From contig JAKSDI010000230.1 of the NCBI GenBank assembly GCA_022360175.1, positions 1-59,994 on the forward strand: a stretch of DNA of 59,994 nucleotides, given 5' to 3'. A program made the translations under genes and the position numbers. The notes below the pieces were generated by a model, which made no database searches, had not been told where the DNA came from, and was given only the letters and a program-made list of their open reading frames with translations. Numbering within the stretch: position 1 is the first letter of the stretch; every line of letters starts with the position of its first letter. Below, piece by piece: positions 7,686-16,304 of this stretch. The stretch comes from Chitinophagales bacterium (GTDB taxonomy: Bacteria; Bacteroidota; Bacteroidia; Chitinophagales; Saprospiraceae).

Positions 7686-9266
7686 CTATTCTCCCGACAG
7701 CGGAATAAGCTGTGCCGACAGATCAGGGTCAGCCATATCCGCATCTAATGGATACATAGGGCGTTTGATTCGTTTATAACCCAGTCGTTCCAAATCCTGA
7801 TCTACACCACCAGGGGTTAATGCCATTATCCAGTCACCCCGCATGTCATATAATTCAGGTACTAAATAGCCTATTTTGACAACGACAATATCCGTTTCTC
7901 TAGGGTTGAGCCCCAGGCGGGTGAAATCTGCTTCTTTGTGATATGGTTTACGTTTTTTTGTCACAATCACATCTATGCTTCCTACCCTTACCACTACTTC
8001 CGTTTCTGCATGTTTGTCGCCATGTTCAATCGCCATGATTGTACCAGTAAGCGCAATTGGAGGAGCATATCTATCATCAACGGCAGCGCCAACGTTTGCA
8101 GAAACTTCCTTCCCTACGCCAAGTTTTATGGCTTCTTCTACCAAGTCAGGGCCAGGAATGGATGCGTAAATCAGAGAAGGACCATCTGCTGATTTAAATA
8201 CGTCTCTATTGAGCAATTCATTTAATGTCCAGGTCACATCACCAGCTCCACCAGCTGTTGGGTTATCGCCCATATCACTTATTATGAAAGGCTGTACTTC
8301 GCTATTCAGAGCCTTTTCCAGGCTTTCCTCAAATGTAGTGGTAGGTGCTACGAATACAAACTCATCTCTTACTTCCCAAAAGTATTGGGCTAGTTCCTCA
8401 GCAGATTGTACTACCTTTTCTTTGTCGTCTCCAGTAACCATTACTACTGCATGGTTTCTAGGCTCATCAGCCCAGGCATAACCTACCCAGATAGCGGCAT
8501 CAATAATACCCTCCTGAGCTGCAATAGGTGCGACCTTAGCATAAAGGCTCTTTCCTGGTTCTATGCGTGTGCTGGTCTTTTCGCCTGGTAATAATATTGG
8601 GACAGGAATCCAGGCTTTATAAGGAGGTTTGCCCTGGCCGCTTTCCAGTCGGTCTAGCAAATTAGCAACAGCTCTCCTTTTAGATTCCATCGCATCTTCG
8701 TGTGGTGCCAATCGATAGCATGTCATTATATCAGTATTTTGGGCCAGCCTCTCAGAAACATTACCATGCAAATCCATGCAGGTTGATATCATCGTTTCAT
8801 GTCCGATTACGGCACGTATGCGTTCTATCAGGTCTGCTTCAGGATCATCCAAATCAACCACACTCATGGCGCCATGTATATCGAAAAAGAGACCATCATA
8901 AGGGCCGTTGGCCTGGAGCATTGTCAGGATAGTATCTACTAGTGATTCATAAGCTTCGCGTGTTACAATTCCTCCTGGTAGAGCGTGCCCCTTTAAGGTA
9001 GGTATCCATTCTGCTCTTTGGCGTAATGAAGAATCTGCATGGAAAAAGGGATAGTAATCCATGACATCAGCTCCTATCCTTGGGTGGAATGCTGCTGCTT
9101 CTGTTTGTGCAGGAGAAAAAGTACTGGACTCTATCGCCAGGCCAGCAATAGCTATACGAGGTAGTTTGTTTGTTTCTTTTGCTGAAGTATCAGAACTACA
9201 ACTGGGTAAATATGCGAGTAAGCAGATTAGAAGGCCAAGCGCCAGCAGATTGAAGGTTTTGTTCAT
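7686..9266 (-). CDS. M81-family (MlrC-like) metallopeptidase lipoprotein
   Basis: 526 residues with a lipoprotein signal (LLAYLPSC, acylated Cys ~23), so it is membrane-anchored. The family, named for microcystinase MlrC, is zinc-dependent. Metal-binding blocks FFDIHGAM, CMDLHGN and APHEDAMESKRRA appear in order between ~125 and 195, followed by SDMGDNPTAGGAGDVT. The C-terminal MlrC C-domain contains a VVRVGSIDVIVTKKRKPYH-type strand set. It stands alone. The natural substrate is unknown; linearised cyclic peptides are known for MlrC itself. Confidence 0.87.
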   Translation of the reverse strand: MNKTFNLLALGLLICLLAYLPSCSSDTSAKETNKLPRIAIAGLAIESSTFSPAQTEAAAFHPRIGADVMDYYPFFHADSSLRQRAEWIPTLKGHALPGGIVTREAYESLVDTILTMLQANGPYDGLFFDIHGAMSVVDLDDPEADLIERIRAVIGHETMISTCMDLHGNVSERLAQNTDIMTCYRLAPHEDAMESKRRAVANLLDRLESGQGKPPYKAWIPVPILLPGEKTSTRIEPGKSLYAKVAPIAAQEGIIDAAIWVGYAWADEPRNHAVVMVTGDDKEKVVQSAEELAQYFWEVRDEFVFVAPTTTFEESLEKALNSEVQPFIISDMGDNPTAGGAGDVTWTLNELLNRDVFKSADGPSLIYASIPGPDLVEEAIKLGVGKEVSANVGAAVDDRYAPPIALTGTIMAIEHGDKHAETEVVVRVGSIDVIVTKKRKPYHKEADFTRLGLNPRETDIVVVKIGYLVPELYDMRGDWIMALTPGGVDQDLERLGYKRIKRPMYPLDADMADPDLSAQLIPLSGE

Positions 9267-9329
9267 TTTGTATAGTGGTTTTCGCTATTTGATAAGCTAT
9301 TTTATCTCGAAAATAACATTAGCGAGTTT

Positions 9330-10625
9330 TCAATCATAATTATACCTATTATAAGGAACTTCATTGACCCAATTGAAGCCTCGATTTAACAAGCCAAATT
9401 TATCCAGGCTATAATATTCTAGACTTACGTTTAAAGTATCTTCTATTATTATTCCATCAAGTCCTAATTCTTCACCTTTCTGCGTGTACTCAAAGGTGTA
9501 TTTATTAGTAGTGTCACTCCATTCGGATAAAATGATGGTATGAGCAATAGTGTCAATATCGGTTCGATAGCGTTTTACATGATCATTCATTAGTATTACA
9601 GATGTGAAGCTTGGGTAGTCAAATAATACTCTTTTCCATCTTACTGTATCTGTTAGTAGTGGTGGTATAGTGTCATTATTGTGAGAAAAAGTATTCACAT
9701 TGTACACTCCATATAATGCTGATTTTTCTCTGTGTTCTCCGTATCGTTTTCTTGCGTCTATTCCTCCATCAATCTGACTGTACAATACAAGTCCAATGAA
9801 TAATAATTGAACACCTAAAAGTATTCGTTTACCTCTTTGTGATCGGACTAAAGGATACCTTTGATATGGAGAAATAGCTTGATTCGAAATAAAAAAGGCA
9901 TACAAACGCTTCCAATCCTGAGCTGCTATATATACTCCCATTATCATCAACTGAAATGAAAATAGTTTGACTGGAATGTCATAGCTCATGTTCATCATGA
10001 ATACATTGAACATCACACCAATGGCAGTTAATGCTCCTAAAGTGCGAGTTCTGGAAATGAGTAAAAGTACTCCCGCTAAGGTTTCAGTAAAACCGGCAAA
10101 TACAGTATAGGTCTTTGATGTACCCATGAATGTCCACATAAGGCGCATGGGAGAAGCTTGCCCAAAAGTCTGGAAAAGCCTTTCCAGATTTGGAGGGCCA
10201 AATTGTAAATAAAAGAGTTTAATTATTCCATAGAACAGCATGTAATAGGCTAAGTAGTAGGTTATAATGAATACAAACCAAGCCCGTAACTTTTCATAAT
10301 TCATTCTTTTTTGATCCACAAGAGACCAAATACCAGCAAAAAGGATAGCCAAAATAAAGGCACAGAAATACAACATCCAATCATACAGCTTATCTCCACT
10401 ACCTGTTATGGAATGAGTAATGGGTTCTTCAATATCAAGGAAAATATTGGCTGCAAGATTAATAGGGGCTTCCCAGGCTTTAGCTATTAACTCAGTGAGT
10501 TTGTCAGTACCAGGAATGACATCTATAGGGAAAGGAAAAATGATGAGTAAAAAGAAAAGGAAGAGAAACCGAAAACTTACTTTTTCCCAGCTTTTCCAAA
10601 TTGTGTCGGGTGCGGTGTTTTCCAT
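9330..10625 (-). CDS. DoxX-like multi-pass membrane protein with C-terminal soluble domain
   Basis: 431 residues. About seven hydrophobic segments occupy residues ~20-300 (for example FRFLFLFFLLIIFPFPIDVI, the LYDWMLYFCAFILAILFAGI region and AFVFIITYYLAYYMLFYGIIKL). FTETLAGVLLLISRTRTLGAL matches the DoxX-like pattern. The last ~130 residues are soluble. DoxX-like proteins act in redox, thiosulfate or quinone-linked processes, but the role here is unknown. No partner gene is adjacent. Confidence 0.65.
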   Translation of the reverse strand: MENTAPDTIWKSWEKVSFRFLFLFFLLIIFPFPIDVIPGTDKLTELIAKAWEAPINLAANIFLDIEEPITHSITGSGDKLYDWMLYFCAFILAILFAGIWSLVDQKRMNYEKLRAWFVFIITYYLAYYMLFYGIIKLFYLQFGPPNLERLFQTFGQASPMRLMWTFMGTSKTYTVFAGFTETLAGVLLLISRTRTLGALTAIGVMFNVFMMNMSYDIPVKLFSFQLMIMGVYIAAQDWKRLYAFFISNQAISPYQRYPLVRSQRGKRILLGVQLLFIGLVLYSQIDGGIDARKRYGEHREKSALYGVYNVNTFSHNNDTIPPLLTDTVRWKRVLFDYPSFTSVILMNDHVKRYRTDIDTIAHTIILSEWSDTTNKYTFEYTQKGEELGLDGIIIEDTLNVSLEYYSLDKFGLLNRGFNWVNEVPYNRYNYD

Positions 10626-10665
10626 TTTATATTTTTTCGGAATGAGAAAATTGCAAGAGCTTTTA

Positions 10666-10704
10666 AGCCTAATAGCCTACCGTTGGCAAGGCATTTATTA
10701 GGCT
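10666..10704. terminator. Hairpin between minus-strand genes
   Basis: The 9-bp arms AGCCTAATA (10666-10674) and TATTAGGCT (10696-10704) form a hairpin downstream of the 10762-11901 gene and upstream of the DoxX-like gene. It is probably a terminator or transcription boundary. It is followed on the minus strand by only a weak TTAAAAG. Confidence 0.4.
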
Positions 10705-10761
10705 GTTTTATGGATGCGTGCACGCGAAGAAAAAATTCGTTTAGCTTTAAAAGTAAGGTTT

Positions 10762-11901
10762 TTAATTCATTAATTCTCCAAAATGATCTTCCGCCTTTTC
10801 TTCCATCATTGTTTGAATATTGGAGGTAGAGATGGAATCAATGAGTTGTTGATCCACCCCTCTACAGGAGAGATATTTTTTCAAGTCCTGGATATTATCG
10901 TTTGTGATGAAGTTCTCCTCCATCGTTATCATTTTGTATTTTTTAAATGATTTTTGAAAAATATATCCGTCACAGTATGATGCTAAAGTAAAACCTGGAT
11001 AGCCTAAAGAATAATAGCTATCTGTACTTTTTAGCTCTCCAAATGGAGAGTTGAGTACATCAAAACCGATAGGCTTATTACCCAAGGTGTTCATAATAGA
11101 ATCTATTTGTCCATTTACGGGCAATACAGGAGGTGCAGACCAGCCCTTATTAGAAGTCCAGGCAGAATGGAGGTAAATATTGAATACTTTTTCTTCTAGA
11201 GAGTCATAAATGATATTACCCATTCTGGTAGTGTTGAAACCCAATAAAGAGTCTTTGTTAAAGCTATAAATGGGTTGATGATATCGGGTGAATGAATGGT
11301 GGTTGCCTGCATATATCAGTGCGGGCTGATTTTTACTTATGATCTCCTTAAATATAGTGGATGCCATATATGCATCAGGATCAATATCTTTCCAGGCGCC
11401 TCCCTCTTTGCATGGATCATAATGTGCGGCCAGATTAATTACCCGAAATTTTTCTTTCCCTTCAGCAGTGGATTGGTTTACCTCCCAGGCTGCCTTATAA
11501 ATATCAATATACTCTTCATATCCCCAGTCAGGGCTACAGTTGAACATGATTTTTTGCGCTAGCTGCCTGTCAAAACGAGGCAGATTAAGTAAAGAATCTA
11601 CTAAATGCTGATCTTGATAATCACCAAATTCAATACCAAGATTGTAAATTCCTTTTTCGTGTAATTTTGGGATGAGCGCCAGTATTAAGTCAACATCGTG
11701 TTTGAGGCGATGATACTCTCCTATGAAGACATAATCATGGTCGTCAAACTTTGATATTACATATGCTTCCGGAGACATCCAGTGGTCTTTTAAATATCTT
11801 ATTGGGTCTTGAGATGGATTTATTTTCTTTATTGCTTTTTCCTGACAAGCTGTAAAAAATAGAACAATTAAGATTGTAAATACGCGCCAATTACTTTTCA
11901 T
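10762..11901 (-). CDS. EreA/ChaN-like (erythromycin-esterase/haem-binding superfamily) lipoprotein
   Basis: 379 residues with lipoprotein signal FFTAC (Cys ~19). The motif VFIGEYHRLKHD (G61-E62-Y-H64), then an LGIEFGD strand and IYAGNHHSFTRYHQ, match the pattern of the EreA/ChaN/Tiki-like fold, whose active or metal site uses a Glu and several His. The same pattern appears in the protein at 13862-15103 (LLGEFNHG, IIAHNFHIAKY). The reaction is unknown: it could be an esterase, protease or ligand binder. Confidence 0.6.
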   Translation of the reverse strand: MKSNWRVFTILIVLFFTACQEKAIKKINPSQDPIRYLKDHWMSPEAYVISKFDDHDYVFIGEYHRLKHDVDLILALIPKLHEKGIYNLGIEFGDYQDQHLVDSLLNLPRFDRQLAQKIMFNCSPDWGYEEYIDIYKAAWEVNQSTAEGKEKFRVINLAAHYDPCKEGGAWKDIDPDAYMASTIFKEIISKNQPALIYAGNHHSFTRYHQPIYSFNKDSLLGFNTTRMGNIIYDSLEEKVFNIYLHSAWTSNKGWSAPPVLPVNGQIDSIMNTLGNKPIGFDVLNSPFGELKSTDSYYSLGYPGFTLASYCDGYIFQKSFKKYKMITMEENFITNDNIQDLKKYLSCRGVDQQLIDSISTSNIQTMMEEKAEDHFGELMN

Positions 11902-11962
11902 CTGTATTATTAAGCTGGTTTTTAATTACTTCTCACTCTTGAAGAGAAATCGTTCAAAACTT

Positions 11963-12430
11963 CTAACTACTCTCAGGAAAATTTATTTTCAATAAGTTCT
12001 CTAAATCTTCAAATAAAGGAATGTTGTATTTTTCACAAACGATATCAACATTTCCTTTCCTCCAAAATCCATTTGGACAACACACTAATAACTTCCCACT
12101 TCTTGCAAACAAACCTAACTCCAGCAAAGAAATTGGTGATTTAGTATCAGGGCTTAAATACAGGATGATTATATCTGATCTTTCCAGGCCATTTAATTCC
12201 CAATTGACCTGCTGAGAAAAGTTAGGGCTTTCAAATTTTTGCTCCCAACTCGAGTCCCAATTATCTCTTCTGGGATTCAAAATGGTATAAGTATTCGAAT
12301 CTTTGAAATAATTTTCGACTTGAGCCTGCCAATGCTCTGCCTGCCCCATGTCTATTGAGCCGGCTAGAAAAATGAGTTGGCCTTTTTTATGATTTTTTGA
12401 AATACTATGTGGAGGTTTAATGACTTTCAT
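11963..12430 (-). CDS. Nucleoside 2-deoxyribosyltransferase-like protein
   Basis: About 155 residues from ATG 12430 (a GTG at 12451 would add seven residues without recognisable content). The pattern IFLAGSIDMGQAEHWQ, ILNPRRDNWDSSWEQ, QVNWELNGLERSDIIILYL, SPISLLELGLFARSGKLLVCCP is that of the Nuc_deoxyrib_tr2 family. It has the Asp/Glu set of deoxyribosyltransferases that form a covalent glycosyl intermediate (the LELGLF glutamate). Cytoplasmic, stands alone. The substrate base is unknown. Confidence 0.82.
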   Translation of the reverse strand: MKVIKPPHSISKNHKKGQLIFLAGSIDMGQAEHWQAQVENYFKDSNTYTILNPRRDNWDSSWEQKFESPNFSQQVNWELNGLERSDIIILYLSPDTKSPISLLELGLFARSGKLLVCCPNGFWRKGNVDIVCEKYNIPLFEDLENLLKINFPESS

Positions 12431-12616
12431 AGAATGGATTTGAGTTGGCACTCAAAATAAGATTTTTGGATTGGCAGGAGAAGCTAGAAGTGTCTTATCT
12501 GGTTTTTGATATACATTCCTTCGATTCAAATGCCTATTAATGAATCATTATTTCTTCCACCAAATGTGTAGGCTTTTACATCTATCAGGATAATGTACAA
12601 CATGAAATTTCTATAA

Positions 12617-12718
12617 ATGAATTCAAAAATAATATGTTGTTTCTGTTGGTTACTTTTGGTTTCGTGTAAAACAAAGGCAGATGTAGAGCTTGGTGAAACT
12701 TCAGTACTGTATATCTAA
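12617..12718 (+). CDS. Possible 33-residue small lipoprotein
   Basis: A short ATG-initiated frame of 33 codons on the opposite strand to its neighbours. The translation has a basic/hydrophobic start, a Cys-rich hydrophobic core and a lipobox-like LLLVSC at ~12-17, followed by KTKADVELGETSVLYI. It fits a minimal lipoprotein or the surviving 5' end of a decayed lipoprotein gene. No homolog can be asserted and coding is unproven. Confidence 0.3.
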   Translation: MNSKIICCFCWLLLVSCKTKADVELGETSVLYI

Positions 12719-12726
12719 TATAATAA

Positions 12727-12762
12727 AAGCAAGCACTGTACTTGCATATACAGCACTTGCTT
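12727..12762 (-). terminator. Intrinsic terminator-like hairpin after the AhpD-like gene
   Basis: On the minus strand, AAGCAAGTGCTGTA pairs with TACAGTGCTTGCTT (two G-U pairs) and is followed by TTTTATTATATT. On the plus strand the two central pairs would be A/C mismatches, so it is oriented for the gene ending at 12779. Confidence 0.65.
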
Positions 12763-12778
12763 ATAAGCATCGGTTTAT

Positions 12779-13213
12779 TTAAATAGGCTTTAATGTGCTA
12801 ATAGCAATCCTGTTCCAGGTGTTGATAGCACAGATGGTCATAATGACTTGAGCCAGGTAGCTTTCGTCAAAGACTTCAATGGCTTTTTGATAGGTCTCTG
12901 TGCTTAAGCCATGCTGGTGGATCAAGGTGATCTCTTCTGTTATCTGCAAGATGATTTTTTCTTCTTCATTGAAGGCTTCACAATGCTTCCAGGCGTCTAG
13001 CAGAAAAATGCGCTGCATCGTCTCTTGATTTTTTAAGGCTTCTGCTGTATGCATGTTGATGCAGTAAGCGCAGCCATTAATCTGTGATGCACGGATTTTA
13101 ATGAGGTTAGTATGAGATGGGCTAATGGAACCTTTTGCTATATATTGCTCAAGCGCCATTAATGGTTGATAAGCTTTGGGTTCGACTTGATCGATTTGAA
13201 TTCTTGACTCCAT
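12779..13213 (-). CDS. AhpD/carboxymuconolactone-decarboxylase-family protein
   Basis: 144 residues from ATG 13213; an upstream TTG at 13240 lies on the promoter and is rejected. The CxxCxxxH redox motif is visible as GCAYCINMHTAEA, preceded by KIRASQING, the signature of AhpD-like alkylhydroperoxidases. The C-terminus (MTICAINTWNRIAIST) is the family helix. Probably reduces peroxides or participates in thiol relay. A TAGCTTTG -7 box lies at 13245-13238, about 25 bp upstream of the start. Confidence 0.87.
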   Translation of the reverse strand: MESRIQIDQVEPKAYQPLMALEQYIAKGSISPSHTNLIKIRASQINGCAYCINMHTAEALKNQETMQRIFLLDAWKHCEAFNEEEKIILQITEEITLIHQHGLSTETYQKAIEVFDESYLAQVIMTICAINTWNRIAISTLKPI

Positions 13214-13237
13214 GTTTATTGTTTTTGAATGATGATA

Positions 13238-13245
13238 CAAAGCTA
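13238..13245 (-). promoter_or_regulatory. -7 element of the AhpD-like gene
   Basis: On the minus strand TAGCTTTG matches TAnnTTTG exactly. The predicted transcription start is ~13232, giving a leader of about 19 nt before ATG 13213. No clear TTG lies at the usual -33 spacing. Confidence 0.4.
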
Positions 13246-13289
13246 TGGAGCCATTTTTCCAGTCTTCTTAAACTGGTTTAAGTAAATAC

Positions 13290-13862
13290 TTATGTACGTT
13301 TTTTTGATCGGATTTCACTTACATATTCAGGGGTAAGCCCTAAAAAGGAAGCGATCAAATACTGAGGGACTCGATTGGCAAAGGCAGGAAATTTTTCAAT
13401 GAAATGGAAGTATTTATATTCTTTTGAAGACTGCATCTCTATTTGTACTCTTTTTAATGCAGAGCCATATGCTATCTGGTACATTATTCTGAAGTATCGC
13501 TCCAGTTGAGGAAATTTAGAAAGGACTTCTTCTTGTTGAGCATAGGAAATGAGGGCAATACTACTCGACTCTATAGCCTGTATATAGAATTCGGAAGAAG
13601 CCTGCTTGTAAAAAGCCAGAGCATCATTTAACCACCAATTTTCCAATGCAAACTGGACCGTCTGATTAACTCCTTTTGTGTTTATAAAGTACATATGCAG
13701 GCAACCTTCCAGCACAAAATAATTTGCTTTAGCAGCAGCATTTTGCCGTGCAATTGTTTCTTTTTTGTTGAGTTTAATGACTTCAAAGTAAGGACGGATT
13801 TGTGCAAATTCTTCCTCGGAAAATGATATGAATTGATTGATATGTTGAAAAAGATTTAGCAT
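13290..13862 (-). CDS. Crp/Fnr-family transcriptional regulator
   Basis: 190 residues. The cNMP-binding-like beta roll occupies ~20-115 (KKETIARQNAAAKANYFVLEGCLHMYF pattern) and the C-terminal HTH is short (PQYLIASFLGLTPEYVSEIR). No canonical cAMP pocket is visible. Its ATG shares a base with the TAA of the erythromycin-esterase-like gene (TAATG), so translation is coupled and it is the last gene of that operon. It may also act on the AhpD-like gene 77 bp downstream. Confidence 0.87.
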   Translation of the reverse strand: MLNLFQHINQFISFSEEEFAQIRPYFEVIKLNKKETIARQNAAAKANYFVLEGCLHMYFINTKGVNQTVQFALENWWLNDALAFYKQASSEFYIQAIESSSIALISYAQQEEVLSKFPQLERYFRIMYQIAYGSALKRVQIEMQSSKEYKYFHFIEKFPAFANRVPQYLIASFLGLTPEYVSEIRSKKRT

Positions 13863-15103
13863 TATTTTTCTGGTGGTGATATTTTATCAATGAATAATAA
13901 ACCATCAAAATGTTTTGACAAATCCATTTCATTAGACCTGCTCAAGTCGATGAAGGTATCATTCACTATAATTTTTTCAAAGGCCCAGGAGTTGCGTTTG
14001 TTAGATTTAGAAGGAATTGGGAAAAAATTCACTTTACCATCTAATGAAGAGATCACTTCCTTGATATCCAGCGCTTCACTATCTATAGGAGATAGTTGCT
14101 TTTCCTTTCCGGAGTTTCCTGAATAACTTCCCTTACCGGCAAATATACCAAGTATGTACATTGCTGAACCGTATTTCGGTTTTAAAAACTCACCCATTAC
14201 TTCTTCTTTCTCATTGTATTTTGCAATATGAAAGTTGTGAGCTATGATGATTACTTTTTCATCTTTATAAAGATGCTCCATTAGCCATTCTACATTTGAA
14301 GCCATGATAGAATCGCGAGCTTTCCATCTTTGATTCCAGTCTTTATTTTTTGCGAAAGCAAGAAAGTATTTTAAATATCCGATACGATTGTGAAGCGTTC
14401 TCTTGACGAGAGCAATTGTTTGGTCCTGGTCACTTTTTAAATCTATTTGCTCCAGCAATGCTTGATAATCCTCAATCAATTTTATAGTTGCTGGTTTTAC
14501 CTCTTCGTATACCGCTTTACGATTGTTTAAGCTGTTTTTTTGTTCTCCAAAGCGCTTTTCAATATCCTGATATAGGTTGTTGTCAATACCTAATTGGCTA
14601 GCTGTTTTTTCTAGAAGAGGATCAAAACTCCTGCCGCTTCTCTGCACATCAAATCCACTAATTGATAGGTCGTGCTGTTGTACGTATTCCATAAGGTCAA
14701 CAAACTCTTTTGTTCTCCACGGGCCAAACAGGCTTGTAGTCATTTGTGTTGGACTTATGTTTTCTTTATTGTAATTAATCTCGATTAGTTCGCCTATACC
14801 GGACTCGAGTAGGATGGTGTTAAACCCAAGATTTTCGTGCAGGTATTTTATTAAATCATTTCGGGTATCAAATATTTGTTTGGAACCATGGTTGAACTCT
14901 CCAAGCAAGACAATTTGCTTGTTTTTGAGATGCTTTTTGATTGGTTTCCAATTACCATCCTGATATAGATGATTTACCTTTAAGGTGTGGCTATTCTTTT
15001 TGAGGTAGCTTATACTTGATTGGTCAAGATGTTGTGCTTTTACAAATGGGAGGGCTGAAAAAAGCACTAGTAATAACAGTTGGGTTTTAAGTATCGCTTT
15101 CAA
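13862..15103 (-). CDS. Erythromycin-esterase-family secreted hydrolase
   Basis: 413 residues beginning at TTG (15103). No in-frame ATG precedes the evident signal peptide (LLLLVLFSALPFVKAQ), so TTG is the best start. EreA-type motifs are VLLGEFNHGSKQIFDTR (E69, H72), then ILLESGIGE and VIIAHNFHIAKYN. EreA/EreB open macrolide lactones, but most family members have unknown substrates, so a resistance role should not be assumed. The gene is the third of a tight run (15488, 15126, 13862, 13290). Confidence 0.8.
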   Translation of the reverse strand: MKAILKTQLLLLVLFSALPFVKAQHLDQSSISYLKKNSHTLKVNHLYQDGNWKPIKKHLKNKQIVLLGEFNHGSKQIFDTRNDLIKYLHENLGFNTILLESGIGELIEINYNKENISPTQMTTSLFGPWRTKEFVDLMEYVQQHDLSISGFDVQRSGRSFDPLLEKTASQLGIDNNLYQDIEKRFGEQKNSLNNRKAVYEEVKPATIKLIEDYQALLEQIDLKSDQDQTIALVKRTLHNRIGYLKYFLAFAKNKDWNQRWKARDSIMASNVEWLMEHLYKDEKVIIIAHNFHIAKYNEKEEVMGEFLKPKYGSAMYILGIFAGKGSYSGNSGKEKQLSPIDSEALDIKEVISSLDGKVNFFPIPSKSNKRNSWAFEKIIVNDTFIDLSRSNEMDLSKHFDGLLFIDKISPPEK

Positions 15104-15125
15104 TTGCTTATTATTTTATTGGTCA

Positions 15126-15491
15126 TTATTTTTTCTTTTTTGTAGGCTTGGGCTTTAAGCTCGATACATATTCATAACTCAGTTTTAAATAATCAGATAG
15201 CTTACTGGTGTTTCTTAATAAATCAGTGGGAACCACAACATATTCTTTCATTACTCTTCCATGTTGTTCCATTAGTTTGCTATTAAAATGATGTATGAAG
15301 CTTTCGCGATCTTCCTTTGATAGTCTTAATCCCATATTACCTTCTTTATCTAAAAAGGAAAACATATGGCCATTTACGGAAGTATAAGGCATGGTTTTTC
15401 CTTTCCGTTCTATCATAGGAAATTGAGCGATCAATTCATTATAGGCTTCTAAAATATCTGTTGGTATCATAGTGGATCGATTGTTTTTCAA
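15126..15491 (-). CDS. Small TfoX/Sxy-N-like protein
   Basis: 121 residues from TTG 15491, which overlaps the TGA of the upstream gene by 4 bp (TTGA); alternatively 114 residues from ATG 15470. The core, YTSVNGHMFSFLDKEGNMGLRL followed by a KEYVVVP strand, resembles the N-terminal TfoX/Sxy fold (compare MFGGYGLY...L.LK patterns). A lysine tail ends the protein. Cytoplasmic; function unknown. Sxy proteins act in competence, but small homologs are common and uncharacterised. Confidence 0.55.
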   Translation of the reverse strand: MKNNRSTMIPTDILEAYNELIAQFPMIERKGKTMPYTSVNGHMFSFLDKEGNMGLRLSKEDRESFIHHFNSKLMEQHGRVMKEYVVVPTDLLRNTSKLSDYLKLSYEYVSSLKPKPTKKKK

Positions 15492-16234
15492 TTTACAAAC
15501 TCTCTTTGAAACCGTTCTACTATTTTGTCTAGTCGTTTGATAGATCTTTTGTTTTTTAGGTAAGCGTCTATCCTTGAGTCTCCAAATGTTTGCAGCCTGT
15601 ATTCGGGTAAATCTTCCTTAAAGTTTATCAGGACGATATTGTCAATTATTCGCTCTTTTAGAGGGTGAGGAATATTGTACTTGTTCATAATGGATGCTTC
15701 AGTACCTATATGCACGATTTCGTGAATAATGGTATTGGAAGGATTGTCGTATTGTTTGAATGCTCCTTCTTTTGTTGTATAAATCAGGATTGAACCTGTT
15801 TCGGGATCATAACTCCCTCCGGGGCCGTAGAGTGTTAGTTTTACTTCGTATTGCTTAAATTCTTTGTAGTGCCAATCTTTCCTTACAGCACCAATTTCAT
15901 TGATCATTTTGTTTAGTAGGGCTTTATTACTTTCTATTTTTCTATATCCTTTTTCGTAATCGGTTTTTTGGTATATAGTAGACCTCATATATTGTTCTAG
16001 CTGTTGATAGTCTTCATCTGTTAGCTGATTTAATTTGGCCTTCTGTTTCAATTCTTCTATTAAATCTCCTTGTGGTAAACTTATCTCATAATTGTGCTCT
16101 TCAAAAAAATTAATATCGGCTATTGTTCTCCAAACATACTCGGTTTCTTCTTCTACAGTAGGGACTGTTACTTGTATTCTGTCTTCTACAGGTAATAAGA
16201 AACTCTGGATGATCAATACTAACATTATTTTCAT
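15488..16234 (-). CDS. Secreted protein with HExxH zinc-protease-like motif
   Basis: 248 residues. The hydrophobic N-terminus (MKIMLVLIIQSFLLP) could be a signal peptide. A zincin motif HEIVH lies at 171-175 within NTIIHEIVHIGTEASI, with a downstream FGDSRIDAYLK region. I do not recognise a named family. Translationally coupled to the TfoX-like gene downstream. It is probably a periplasmic peptidase, or a relic of one; the third zinc ligand cannot be placed with certainty. Confidence 0.6.
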   Translation of the reverse strand: MKIMLVLIIQSFLLPVEDRIQVTVPTVEEETEYVWRTIADINFFEEHNYEISLPQGDLIEELKQKAKLNQLTDEDYQQLEQYMRSTIYQKTDYEKGYRKIESNKALLNKMINEIGAVRKDWHYKEFKQYEVKLTLYGPGGSYDPETGSILIYTTKEGAFKQYDNPSNTIIHEIVHIGTEASIMNKYNIPHPLKERIIDNIVLINFKEDLPEYRLQTFGDSRIDAYLKNKRSIKRLDKIVERFQREFVN

Positions 16235-16304
16235 ATACTAACGGATTTGTGGAGTGGTAGTATGAGGTTGAAAAATCTGGTCATTCATGCGTTGTGTGAA
16301 AAAC

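Noticed and set aside
8209-8481. Plus-strand frames inside the M81 peptidase and its neighbours
   Set aside because: Composition mirrors the minus-strand gene; no start signal or domain.
12585-12770. Minus-strand 61-codon frame MLISKCCICK...
   Set aside because: Overlaps the terminator hairpin and the opposite-strand small ORF; no domain or promoter.
13862-15103. Calling the EreA-type protein a macrolide-resistance gene
   Set aside because: Only fold and motif-level evidence; most family members have other or unknown substrates.
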